This document shows positions 1-10,433 of a stretch of DNA of 64,000 nucleotides, piece after piece; position 1 is the stretch's first letter; every line of letters begins with the position of its first letter. The DNA lies in assembly GCF_001723175.1 (NCBI RefSeq), contig NC_064654.1:3224001-3288000 (forward strand), given 5' to 3'. The DNA comes from Penicillium oxalicum (lineage: Eukaryota > Ascomycota > Eurotiomycetes > Eurotiales > Aspergillaceae). The position numbers and the translations under genes were made by a program. The notes beneath the pieces were generated by a model. It saw only the letters and a program-made list of their open reading frames with translations. It did not search any database and was not told where the DNA came from.

Positions 1-554
1 ACGCACATCGAGTTTCTATTGATCGTCATCTCGTGCCTGGTCCACGGTCTGTTCAGACTAGTCGGGATCTCTTTTCCAGTCCAGAACACGTGCCTCCGAT
101 CGCCGGCCTTTCCCCGCCAAAATATCCCAAAAGGCTCACCTCTCTTTCTCCCCTTCTCCGCTAGTTCTTCTTCACTCCCCCCCCCTACATTGCTCTTCCT
201 CCATATTGACCCGTCTTTCACTTTTTTCTCCTAGACATTCCCTCTCCCTTGTCAGTCACTTTCCCTTTCTCCAGGTCGCAATTTAAAAGCTGCCTTGAGA
301 GTTCTAAACAAACACCCTGGTCCAGAATCCCGGTGATCGGAAGGCCCCGCTGTGAAACAGCCCCATATTTATCACCCCCAGCTGCCGCTGGCTTGAATCG
401 ACCAAGTGCCTTTGAAAAAGCCCGGGTGAGTCTGCAGTCAATTCTTCTCACATCGCAGTTGATGACCCAATCGACATATCACCGTGTTGTCTGGCTGGCT
501 CGATCTTTGACTTTTCTAATTCCTCACTTCAAAGGAGCCGGTTAATACGACATC
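1..554. other. Upstream region and leader of the MTHFR gene
   Basis: No supportable gene. The stretch is pyrimidine-rich (many CT runs around 140-240), as is usual for fungal promoters and 5' leaders. A 98-codon open frame at 249-545 has no recognisable domain and ends just before the MTHFR start, so I treat it as leader sequence. Confidence 0.6.
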
Positions 555-2509
555 ATGCATATTCGGGACATGCTTGCGAGTAAGGAGGCTGCGGGGGAGC
601 CCAGCATCTCCTTTGAGTTTTTCCCCCCAAAGACAGCGCAGGGTGTGCAGAATTTATACGACCGAATGGACCGTATGCACGGCCTAGGTCCCTCTTTCAT
701 CGACATCACATGGGGTGCCGGTGGTCATCTTTCCGACTTGACCTGTGAAATGGTCAATGTGGCGCAATCGGTTTATGGACTAGAAACATGTATGCACTTG
801 ACATGTACCGACATGCCGCTGGAGAAGGTAGATCAGGCACTGCAGTCTGCTTACAAGGCGGGCTGTACCAACATTTTGGCTCTGCGCGGCGACCCGCCCC
901 GAGACAAGGAAACTTGGGAGGCGACCGAGAATGGTTTCCGATACGCAAAGGATCTTGTCAGATATATCCGCGAAAAGTATGGCAATCACTTTGATATCGG
1001 AGTGGGGGGTTATCCTGAGGGTGCTGATGACAACTCGGATGTTGACCAGCTCATTGACCACCTCAAAGAGAAAGTCGACGCTGGTAGCTCTTTCATCATC
1101 ACGCAGATGTTTTATGACGTGGATAACTTTATCGAGTGGGTGAAGAAGTGTCGGGCAAAAGGCATCAGTGTACCGATCATCCCCGGCATTATGCCCATCC
1201 AGCAATATGCCTCGTTCATCCGCCGATCCAATTGGACCAAGACTCGCGTTCCGCCAGAGTGGATGGAGGCGTTGGAGCCTGTGAAGAATGACGACGCTGC
1301 CGTGCGAGAAGTGGGCAAGCGTCTCATTGCAGACATGTGTCGGAAGGTGATGGCTTCCGGGATCAACCACTTGCATTTGTAAGTCGCAGGAAATATCTGG
1401 CGATGACTGGCTACGGGCAGGTACTAACCTCTCGAAATTGATTAGCTATACCATGAACTTGGCACAGGCAACGAAGTTGGTGCTGGAGGAGCTGGGGCTC
1501 GCGCCGTCCGAGGAGGCTCCCATCCAACGAGCACTGCCCTGGCGGCCTTCTCTGGCCCTCGGTCGGAGAACCGAAGACGTCCGACCTGTCTTCTGGCGCA
1601 ACCGAAACTCTTCCTACGTTGCTCGCACACAAACTTGGGATGAATATCCCAACGGTCGCTGGACAGATTCCCGATCGCCAGCCTTTGGTGAGGTTGATGC
1701 ATATGGCGTGCGCCTCAAGGGTACCAACGAGCAGAACATCAAGCTGTGGGGCGAACCGAAATCAGTCAAGGATCTCTCTGATATCTTCATTCGTTTCTTG
1801 GAGGGCAAGCTGGATCGACTCCCCTGGAGCGACAGCCCAATCAGCCCCGAGGCCAATGATATCAAGGACCTTCTGATCGACCTCAACCGAAGAGGATTCC
1901 TGACTATCAACTCGCAGCCGGCCGTGAACGGTGTCAAGTCCTCTCACCCGATCTACGGATGGGGACCCAAGAATGGTTTCGTGTACCAAAAGGCCTATCT
2001 GGAACTGCTTGTTCCTCCCAGCCTGATCGACGAGCTCATTTCTCGCATTGAGAGAAACGATGACCTCACATACCACGCCATTCGCAAGAACGGCGAGTTG
2101 CGTACCAACACCAATGACAGCCCCAACGCTCTGACTTGGGGAATCTTTGCTGGACGCGAGATCATTCAACCTACGATCGTGGAAACCGTCAGCTTCTTGG
2201 CCTGGAAAGACGAAGCTTATCGACTGGGTGAGGATTGGTCCAAGTGCCATGACTCCTCCAGTCCAAGTCGGAAGCTGATCCAGGAGGTTGTGGATGATTG
2301 GTATCTGGTCAATATCGGTAAGAATCCCGCGTTTCGAATGATGATCCATGTAGCTGACATATCTTCTAGTCGACAACGACTTCCACCGAAACAATGCCGT
2401 CTTCGAGTTGTTCAAGGAACTCGAGGTTCCCGAGCTCAACGTCGAATTCACCGGCAAGCTCGCAAACAATGGTTCCGCTGAGCAGAACGGATCCGCCAAC
2501 GGTCACTAG
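555..2509 (+). CDS. MET13: Methylenetetrahydrofolate reductase (MET13-type)
   Basis: Reduces 5,10-methylene-THF to 5-methyl-THF with FAD, supplying the methyl group for methionine synthesis in the cytosol. Three exons: 555-1378, 1446-2317 and 2370-2509, giving about 611 residues, close to yeast MET13 (about 600). The first intron has a perfect TACTAAC branch point. The N-terminal TIM barrel (roughly residues 1-300) carries the family signature FEFFPPKT with Glu21, plus ITWGAGG, LRGDPPRD and ITQMFYD. The remaining half is the eukaryotic C-terminal regulatory domain, which binds S-adenosylmethionine in this family. The first splice joins NHLHF to YTMN, a conserved junction string in eukaryotic MTHFRs. 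The start at 555 gives the usual short lead before the barrel. Fungi often carry two MTHFR paralogues. MET13 is my assignment from overall resemblance; the MET12 type is the alternative. Confidence 0.95.
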
Positions 2510-3938
2510 GCCCTCGCTCCTCTCCTTCCTCGACTTCTCGCCCACTATATTTCCGCCCTCGCGGCGTTGATCTAGTCCAACAAAAAAAAACCTACCGACA
2601 AAACCTCGCCCTCCGACTATTACCTAATTCAACATCCCCCTATCTCAACGATACTCAACGATTACAAGCCCCGAAATGAATCATCCAACACCAGTTTTCG
2701 GGTTCCCTTTTGCAATGTGTCACGGCGTCACGATTGAAGACCTCTCAACGATTTCTTCCTGAGCGTTCACTTTTGTTTTATCATTTCAACATCCGACATT
2801 CCCTGTAACGATACCCCGTCTCTTTAACACCGACGTTCCATCGCTAGGTTCTTCTGTTCCTCAACCCCCGTCAATCATCGACAAGCCCGGCGCTTGTGTT
2901 GGCGGGCCAGCTGCGTCTTCACTTGTTTGGAGGCAGCTGAGAGGAATGAAGGACCCTCCCAAAAATTTCAACATAATAAAGCTCTCAAACGGGCCTTTTC
3001 AACAACAATTTCCCTATGCCCCCCTCCCCCCCCTTTCCTCCTCATATAGATCGTGCTGGAGTCCAACAAGTCTCGGTTTTCTCGAAGCATCGGTGTTTTC
3101 TGTGGTTTGCTGTTTTTGTTTTTGCTTTTTTTTCAAGAAAAAAAACCTTCTCTGTTATGTTGTCCACGAGGCTGGAATATGGTCTATTCCTTGCCAGAAG
3201 ATATTTCTTCCATCTGAATGACGACCTGGTCTGGGCAGACAGTCAATTTTCTCCGCACAAAATGGTTCGCCAACTACAACTTTAAATTCTATAGGGCCGA
3301 AGATGTGAGTACGCAGAAGATCGTAGATGGAAGTTGTCCTAACCCCGATCTTCAACATGGGGAAATTGACGCTCACTTATTTTCGCTTGAATCAAATAAA
3401 ATTCCTTTCAAATGAGGCAACCTTATGTTCTCCCTAACCTACCTACTCTATTTCATCTACCTAGCCATTAATTATTTGCATCTCATCCGTCACCTTCCAG
3501 GTGCAAGTCCGTAAGCCGGTAGCGAGGTCGGGCTACCTCCACCTATTCAAGGTTTCATAATTGAATGTGCAAGACACTCTACCACGCGGGTGAAAAGAGA
3601 GCCTGCGAACTTGGATCGAGGAGGCTTGACATCATACACACAGTGCCGGGCGAGTTGTATTTTATGGGTGTTTTCGGGACAGTTTGCTTCAATCGACCAC
3701 GGCTAACGAATAATTGATATTGACACATATGTATACAATTATAGCTCGAAGTAAACGAAAGGAGCATTCCAGTCATCCAAACGCAAGCAAAGAACGCTAT
3801 CAATCTGCACATCGACACCCCATGCCCCATAGCCACAAGAAAAAGCGCGAGAGAAAATAAAAAAAAAGAAGACCAGAACAAAATGAGACCAGGAGCACGT
3901 TCAAGCAATGTACTACAAGGGCCCGCTCACTTGACTCC
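2510..3938. other. Intergenic region, no gene seen
   Basis: This lies between the convergent MTHFR gene and the orphan membrane protein gene and should hold both 3' ends. It has A/T runs and several short open frames (for example around 3016-3285 and 3579-3908) with no domain. AATAAA occurs at about 2980 and again near 3398, but I cannot assign polyadenylation sites. Confidence 0.5.
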
Positions 3939-6900
3939 TTACATAATGAGAGCACGAGTGGTACAGTGAAGTAACCACGCAAATGGGCTAGTCAACCAGA
4001 GAAACCAACTCACCACCAAATAACAATAGCCTACAGCACGGTAAACCACCAAGGCACTGAGCCCAAGGACAAACAAGTAAACAATGGCTTGAAGAAGATT
4101 GACAAAGAAGCGCCGAACGGCTTGATCGTCCGACATGTCTGGCCACGTGCCAGAGACTTGATATTGCGAAGCGGCGTGGTAGATCTGGACCGAAACTCGA
4201 TAGCAGTGACAAAGCATGCCTGCGAGGTTGACCGCAACGAATTTGACGGATGGGCTAGTGATAGCTTGCAGGCCGAATCGATGGACGGAGGTGACAGCGA
4301 CAACAACAATCTCGAAAATCATCGTCAGCATGAACGGTTGGAGTGTATCTCTCGAATAATCGTCCTTGTCTCTCGCGTTCAGCTCATGCAAATCTTCACA
4401 GACGTCTTGCACATCCGTGATATTGGATTGGAGTTTGTTCTTACGACCAGTAACTTGGCGACCGTCTAACTCTGCGAGTCCAGCGACGTCGGCCTTTTTC
4501 TCATTCGTCATCATGTTTTCTTTCGCCATCCTAGCTGCGCGGCGGATTCGAGCTTCCTCTTTGAACTTTTCCAAGCGCTGGGCTCGAGTCAACTTTCCAG
4601 GCTTTGGCTCCTCTGTGGCTGACTTGGTGACCTCCACCGAGGAATTGGCATCATGAATTGCAGGTTTCAAATCATGGATGGTAGCTTTAGGTTCATCCAC
4701 AACCAGTGGTATTTGCACAGTAGGCCCAGAGGTCTCGCTAAGGACAGGTTCTTTCACAGTTGGCCTAGGAGAAGACATCTCGTGAGACGGTCTCCGTTCC
4801 TCTGGCTGGCTGTCTGCAAAGAGAACCCGGACCGTCGGAGAGATTTTCTTAGGAGAGGACCATGGGGAAGGTGGCGAGAGTACTTCGGATGAGTCGTTCG
4901 CCGATGCAAAAGACATTTTGGAATGAGATGACTCGGAATTTTCTCGGCTAGGAACAGACACGGGCGACTCTTTCCGACCCTTGCGCAGAATCTCAGCGCG
5001 GCTGCGAATAGACTCTGTGCCGTTACGAAGAATATCGGCCAGATGGTCTGTAGGTGACTTTGCGAGTCCCCCTGGCCTTGCTAGCCCGGTGGTACGGATG
5101 AATCCACGGATAGAGCTTGGTGTCGTGCCGGATTCTTCTCCGTTCCCCCCTTGGCCTGTCGGTGATTTCAGAAGAGGCATGCTCCTGATAAACTTGATCT
5201 CCCTGTGGAATTTGGCTTTCTTCTCCACCGATGGAATTGTTTCTTCCGGATCCGATCCAAGAGGATGAGACTTCTGAGTCCGGGCAGTGGCGTGGCTTTG
5301 TGTGGAGTCCGATGACTCGACGGAGTGCATGGTCGAGCTGGATTGTAACTTTCCTGCGGTAGGTCGAGGCACTGAATGGGTAGAGACGACCTGGGGCACC
5401 GCTCTTACGGCCCTCACTGCCTCGCAGGGAATTGAATGGCCAACGTCGCCTGGACGTCGGAGCCCGTGAGGCTTCGGCGCCGACGGCCTTTTCTGGATAT
5501 CCCTTTTCCCTGGGACCGGAATCATAGTGCGTGTCATAATGGGTGTGATAATGAACACATCGTCGTCCCCCGGAGTATCCTCGAGCTTCTCTGCTGAACG
5601 CTTCGCGCTGTCCCATGATCGAGGGCTCTCTTTCTTCGAGCTCTGAGAAGCCCTCCGTGGTAAGTCTCGTTGCGTTTGAGTATCGCGGCACATTGTCAGC
5701 ACTGACGACTTCGAGCATGGGAGACGCCTCAAATTCTGAGAAGCATCTGTCCGTCCTTCGGCAGCCGTGCTCTTGTCCTGAGACTTGCCGGAGATTGGTG
5801 CTCCATTTGAGGTCTTCCCCTCGTCTACCTGCTTTTTCTTTGACTTGATTGCCAAAGGACGGGGATGAAGATTGGCCGAGTTCTCCCCAGACCCGAACAG
5901 GAGAATCTCGTCTGGGTTTTTGGTCCCGTCCCCATTGATCTCTTTGCAGCCTAAAAAAGAGCCATCCGCAGGTGGTGTGGTCTTGCCTTTCCACACTTTC
6001 GATGGAGATTCTTCCCAGATTGTGCTGATTCTGTGATTGCCAACTTCGTCAGGACTGAAGTAATCCTGGTACGTGGACCCAGGAGGTGGCTGGGCTGGAC
6101 TGGGTTGCTGTTCTTGTTTTGGAAGCGACTGCGACTGCGACTGCGTGACGTGCAAATCCAGCGGCGCGGAGCCGCCGTCATATGCCACGAAAGCACGCAT
6201 GAGTTCGTCTTTGGGTGCAGAGCTTGAATCTGCATTCGATGGCGGGTTTTGCTGTGGGTTGATAGCGGCAACTTCGCCGACTACACGTCGACCTTCGCGA
6301 TGCTCTCGTTCGATGCGTTTCTGGTACTCGGCGATTTCCTGCGCAGTCATCGTGGGTGGATTTGGCTCTTTTGCGCTTGGCATGTGAACCACAAAGCGAT
6401 CCTCCCAGTCCGCCGAGTGGTCATCGTCGGACACTGGGGAGATAGGGTTGTTTGAATCAGGACTGATGTCGCTGGTGCTGTCTGTCGAACTAAGTTTGTG
6501 CAGGTTCGAGTCTTTCAGCCCTGCTGCAATCCATGAATCTTCCGTAGTCCTTGGCTCTGTCCAATTCGCGGATTGTGCTATGACCTGATGAATGCTCTGA
6601 TCACTACACAGACCGTAGGGACTGGGGCGTAATACACTCGAGTCGGGGCTTTTTTCACGCCCGGAGACCGAGTTACTCTGCGAAGTACCGCTGCATGTTC
6701 GATAGTTCCGGTATCTTGGAGATTTCTTGTGATCACTTTCTCTCGATCGAACATATGACACCCGCTGGACCAGCGGAGAGGTCCTGTCGACCTTGTCGCG
6801 GATTTTAGACCAGTACTGCCCGCGTCCTGAAGATTCCCTGCTAGATCCTCCAGAGGAAAATGTTCTCGAGGATGGCTTGGGGATGCCGGTCGGGCTCGAA

Positions 6901-7262
6901 GTTTCATTGCGCTTTTCACGAGTCACGTCACGAGCTGTTTTGGAAATCGGAAGCTTGGTGGCTTTCGCTCTATAAAGTCCGTCATTGGGCGGGGTTCGTT
7001 CACCAAGCTCGAATGGCTTTGCACCGCCGGGAACTTGGGCAACAGGGCTCGCCGATAGTTCATTCACGTTGTAATCGACACGATATGCTTGATAGCGTGG
7101 TTGACTTTGTTCGGCATCGTGCTGGTATCGCGAAGACAGGTTGACCAGGTGTCCATCTGGTAGCTCAACCCGACTTTCAACCTGCATGTCGGCTTGTAAA
7201 GAATGTGCAGAGTCTATAACGGACTTCAGACCCAGCTTTTTGTCCACATCACGGAGCAGCAA
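3939..7262 (-). CDS. Large orphan protein, disordered with C-terminal membrane segments
   Basis: A single uninterrupted reading frame of 1107 residues. I do not recognise the family. The first ~900 residues are rich in Ser, Pro, Arg and Lys, look intrinsically disordered, and contain many SP/TP sites. A basic-acidic stretch near residues 880-940 (TRAQRLEKFKEEARIRRAAR) could be a coiled coil or long helix. From about residue 976 the protein turns hydrophobic, with likely membrane segments near 976-996, 1008-1022, 1053-1076 and 1077-1095, ending in a very short tail. This architecture (long disordered cytosolic or nucleoplasmic region anchored by C-terminal hairpins) fits an ER or nuclear-envelope tether, but that is inference. 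The start is the first ATG of the frame. An upstream exon cannot be excluded. Confidence 0.8.
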   Translation of the reverse strand: MLLRDVDKKLGLKSVIDSAHSLQADMQVESRVELPDGHLVNLSSRYQHDAEQSQPRYQAYRVDYNVNELSASPVAQVPGGAKPFELGERTPPNDGLYRAKATKLPISKTARDVTREKRNETSSPTGIPKPSSRTFSSGGSSRESSGRGQYWSKIRDKVDRTSPLVQRVSYVRSRESDHKKSPRYRNYRTCSGTSQSNSVSGREKSPDSSVLRPSPYGLCSDQSIHQVIAQSANWTEPRTTEDSWIAAGLKDSNLHKLSSTDSTSDISPDSNNPISPVSDDDHSADWEDRFVVHMPSAKEPNPPTMTAQEIAEYQKRIEREHREGRRVVGEVAAINPQQNPPSNADSSSAPKDELMRAFVAYDGGSAPLDLHVTQSQSQSLPKQEQQPSPAQPPPGSTYQDYFSPDEVGNHRISTIWEESPSKVWKGKTTPPADGSFLGCKEINGDGTKNPDEILLFGSGENSANLHPRPLAIKSKKKQVDEGKTSNGAPISGKSQDKSTAAEGRTDASQNLRRLPCSKSSVLTMCRDTQTQRDLPRRASQSSKKESPRSWDSAKRSAEKLEDTPGDDDVFIITPIMTRTMIPVPGKRDIQKRPSAPKPHGLRRPGDVGHSIPCEAVRAVRAVPQVVSTHSVPRPTAGKLQSSSTMHSVESSDSTQSHATARTQKSHPLGSDPEETIPSVEKKAKFHREIKFIRSMPLLKSPTGQGGNGEESGTTPSSIRGFIRTTGLARPGGLAKSPTDHLADILRNGTESIRSRAEILRKGRKESPVSVPSRENSESSHSKMSFASANDSSEVLSPPSPWSSPKKISPTVRVLFADSQPEERRPSHEMSSPRPTVKEPVLSETSGPTVQIPLVVDEPKATIHDLKPAIHDANSSVEVTKSATEEPKPGKLTRAQRLEKFKEEARIRRAARMAKENMMTNEKKADVAGLAELDGRQVTGRKNKLQSNITDVQDVCEDLHELNARDKDDYSRDTLQPFMLTMIFEIVVVAVTSVHRFGLQAITSPSVKFVAVNLAGMLCHCYRVSVQIYHAASQYQVSGTWPDMSDDQAVRRFFVNLLQAIVYLFVLGLSALVVYRAVGYCYLVVSWFLWLTSPFAWLLHCTTRALIM

Positions 7263-8095
7263 TTGAAGCTCAAACGGGGGGCATCAAGACGGGGTGTATG
7301 TATGTATGCGGGTGATGGTGCGAAGCAGACGAAGGTACGGCGGCGAATGAACGACGGAAAGTTGAAAGAGCACAGAAAGCTGCTGAAGCGACACTACTAA
7401 CGAAAAAGCGGCTTTCCAAAATGTAAAAATACTTTGGCGTTCCTGGCTGGGCTGGTATGTGGGTGGTAGTTAGGAATGTCAGTACTTGCTCTGGAATGCC
7501 AGAACGCCCACCCGGACGTCGAATGGCATGTCTATAAACAATGGCTTCTACTCTGCAATCTCTGAGAGTGGCGGCTGTCATTGTGATGAGGAATTCCATT
7601 TGAGATTTGTACACGAGGCAGGTGCCAGCTCGAGGACGTGATCCGGAAACCACAACTCACCAGAAGCGACCAGCCACTCCAGGGTCGTTGGGAAATGACT
7701 TGCACCGACTTCCCAATGAAGTGACGGCACTTGCATTCCTTTGTAGGGTGAACTGACCCAGAATGGTTGGAACGCGTGACATGAACCAGCTCCAAGGAGA
7801 AAAGCACACCCGGAATCTAGGTCTCGAGTGGCATCACAGAGCTTTCTGACAGCGCCACGCAGAGGAAACTTCCAATTCCCGGCCTGATAGCATGAGCTTA
7901 TGATATCATGATCGCCGAGGAAAATACGCATAGAAGAAAAAGGTTGAACATTGTAGCATTCGATTGATCGGCAGTCCTAAAATCGGCCAGTCTCACGCCG
8001 ACTGGTCGAACCTTGATTACTTGGTTGATATCCGGGCGCCGGGCTGCCCATTGGGCCAGCCAAGCTACTTCGTTTCAGAGGGCTGGACTGTTTTC
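7263..8095. other. Promoter of the orphan membrane protein and 3' region of NUR1
   Basis: Open frames at 7270-7653 and 7578-7931 on the minus strand have no domain and poor composition. I see only the 5' leader of the gene ending at 7262 and the downstream flank of the nuclear rim gene. Confidence 0.5.
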
Positions 8096-9534
8096 TTAAT
8101 GGACTGGCGCCCCTCTCTGTATAGAAAAAGTCTCCGTTACTTTGAAGACGACGATCAAATGCCGTAGAGGCAGACTTCCGCAAAGAGAGTTGGCATGCGA
8201 ATAAACTCCGAGGCTGCCCCCGTCTCCAGATGTTGTCGATCCACCCCGAAACTGGGGCTGTCTCATGTTCGTTTTCACTGTTCGAACTAGCGGAGACCCG
8301 TCACGCGAGATGACCGGCGTCTGCATAGGTGGCTGGGTTTGGAAGATGGATGCCCCCGTCGGTGTAGATGTCTTAGGACGTCGTGGTGACAGACCCTCTG
8401 GGTCGACATGGCTAAGATAATTGGGATTGGGGCTGGTTTTGAACCCGCGGTTAATGATGAAGGTTGGGGTGTATGTTTCGACCTTGTTCGGGCTGCCTGC
8501 TGCAGGGACAAGATCACTTTTCTCGGCAAACTGCGTGCCAACGTCTCTCATCAATGGTTGCGTCCGAGGATGCACATATTTGGTGTCATACTCTTTCATG
8601 ACCTCTCTGTGCACCAACAATGAATCCTTCGCCTGTTGTTTGTAGAAGCTCGATATGAATGACATTTGGACGGAAAGAAGGGTAGTCAAAAGGATTGTTG
8701 TTGCGACAGTCACACTGGGTCGAGGATCGGAGATCTGAGTGGGTAGGAATAGATAGTAGACCAAAACGTGCCCGGGGCTGAAAAGGCAGAGTAATCGAAC
8801 AGAGATCGGCAAAGGGTCCCACATCGCCAGCTCCCAGACATCTCGATGCGCATCAGGATGCGCACGCGATTCCGCTGATTCCGAAGAAATTGCATTGGCG
8901 AGGTAACGTATTGGCGACGCAATCATCGGGCTTGAGTCAACTCGGACGCGCGAAGCAGAAGAGCTTGCAGGTGCTGTATCGATGGGCGCTTCGAAAAATC
9001 GATAATATCGCTTGCGCTGAAATGTGTAGACTGCATTTGCGAGGGAAATCATGACGAGCACGTGAACAACAGCGGACCCCTACAAGAAATTGGATCGAAA
9101 TTTAGTTTCCATGTCAAAAAAAAAAACAACAACAGATCATTCGTTGGACTTACAAACCAACTCAGCCAGGGCATGCCATCATTGTCCCCAAAGACATCGT
9201 CAATGGCTTCGCTCCCACTTGAACCACTGTTTGCTCGCGCAATGAGAAACACCAAATTCAAAATGATGCCAATGGAAAGTCCCCAGTCTTTCTCGACCTG
9301 GTCCCAGTCAAATCCCTCAATAGACTCCGAAACCCAGAGCAAAAAATCCCAAGGGTTGAGGAACGACTGAATGCGCTCCGCGAGCGGCTGGCGGCGCACA
9401 AGACGCGGCATTACTGAAGAGAGCCCAAAAAGGTCAAATGAAGCTGATTCATCTACAGCTTTGCCGTTGCCAGGGGTTTGAGTCTCGACATCCAGTGGTC
9501 TCCAGATTATCGACGAGGTAGGAATTGGGAGCAC
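8096..9534 (-). CDS. NUR1: Nuclear rim protein 1 (NUR1/DUF2418 family)
   Basis: Two exons, 9534-9154 and 9079-8096, split by an intron with a GTAAGT donor, giving about 454 residues. The N-terminal part has the family hallmark MPRLVRRQPLAERIQSFLNP followed by WDFLLWVSE and the first membrane segment (GIILNLVFLIARAN). Further hydrophobic segments are VVHVLVMISLANAVYTF, SVRLLCLFSPGHVLVYYLFL and TVATTILLTTLLSVQMSF. The C-terminal ~150 residues are Ser/Pro/Thr-rich and probably disordered. In yeast, Nur1 with Heh1/Src1 sits in the inner nuclear membrane and anchors rDNA repeats and silent chromatin. The gene is head to head with V-ATPase subunit F, with only 227 bp between start codons. A small intron near the 3' end is possible; family membership is clear. 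Confidence 0.88.
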
Positions 9535-9761
9535 GCGCTTGCGGCATGCGGTAAACAGTTGCAGAGCGGGCCGGTGGAGATGGCATCAGCTTATGTAATG
9601 ACCTGCTTGCTCCGCGATCATCACCCGTCGGGTTGCGGCGATGAGAGCGGGCAGAGGACCGCAAGGCTCGATTGATCGAGGCCCAGCTCAGCTCTGTTTT
9701 GCCTACAGGTCCTCTGCTTGTCTGTTCATCAGAGCTTCAATCCTTATCATACTATTTCACC
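9535..9761. promoter_or_regulatory. Short shared promoter between NUR1 and V-ATPase subunit F
   Basis: The two start codons lie at 9534 (minus) and 9762 (plus), so all 5' leader and promoter sequence for both genes must fit in 227 bp or overlap the coding regions. No TATA box is evident. Confidence 0.55.
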
Positions 9762-10433
9762 ATGGCGTCAAGTGCAACTTACAAGGTATTTGAAGCTCAG
9801 ATCAATTCTGGCGTCGATTCGAGCCAAGGTCCCTGACTCGCTTTCACCGCAGGACCGCCAACTTCTTGCTGTCATTGGCGATGAAGAGTAAGAAACCACT
9901 GCCTCAGGCTACTCCTCATCCACATGAAATCACAGTACAGTCACTAAATACAAGCTCCTTTATAGCTCCGTGACAGGTCTTCTACTCGCGGGTATCGGCG
10001 TGAGTATCGACCCCTCACCACGTCGGCCGCGTAAAGATTGGCCTCATAGGAAATACCCCGAGCTCACATCGTATGATTCATCCAGCACGTTACGGAAGGT
10101 GCAGATGCCCAGCGGAACTTTCTAGTCGTCGATAGCAAAACCGAGACCTCGCAGATCGAGCAAGCCTTCCGAAACTTTACAGAGGAGCGCAAGGACATCG
10201 CTGTGCTTCTGATCAACCAACACGTTTGTCTGCCTATATTTCTCTTGAGACGAGGCTTTGGCTGATGTCCTATAATTCATTTTCGCCAACAGATTGCAGA
10301 ACGGATTCGTCACAGCGTAGACACCTTTGCCGACCCATTCCCTGCGGTTCTCGAAATTCCCAGCAAGGATCACCCATACGACCCCGAGAAGGACAGCGTT
10401 CTAAAGCGTGTCCGACGACTCTTTGGCGAATAA
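9762..10433 (+). CDS. VMA7: V-type proton ATPase subunit F (Vma7)
   Basis: A small subunit of the peripheral V1 sector, part of the central stalk that couples ATP hydrolysis to proton pumping at vacuolar and endosomal membranes. Five exons: 9762-9785, 9853-9887, 9966-9999, 10086-10223 and 10293-10433, giving 123 residues, normal for the family. The splices restore [61 protein letters not shown] and a C-terminus reading [16 protein letters not shown]. All of these match the strongly conserved subunit F pattern, including the [15 protein letters not shown] string that spans two introns. Intron density (four in a 372-nt message) is high and the first three exons are only 24, 35 and 34 nt, so automatic gene finders could miss it. 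Confidence 0.95.

Noticed and set aside
249..545. 98-codon frame upstream of MTHFR
   Set aside because: No domain, pyrimidine-rich promoter-like composition, and it ends just before a well supported start codon.
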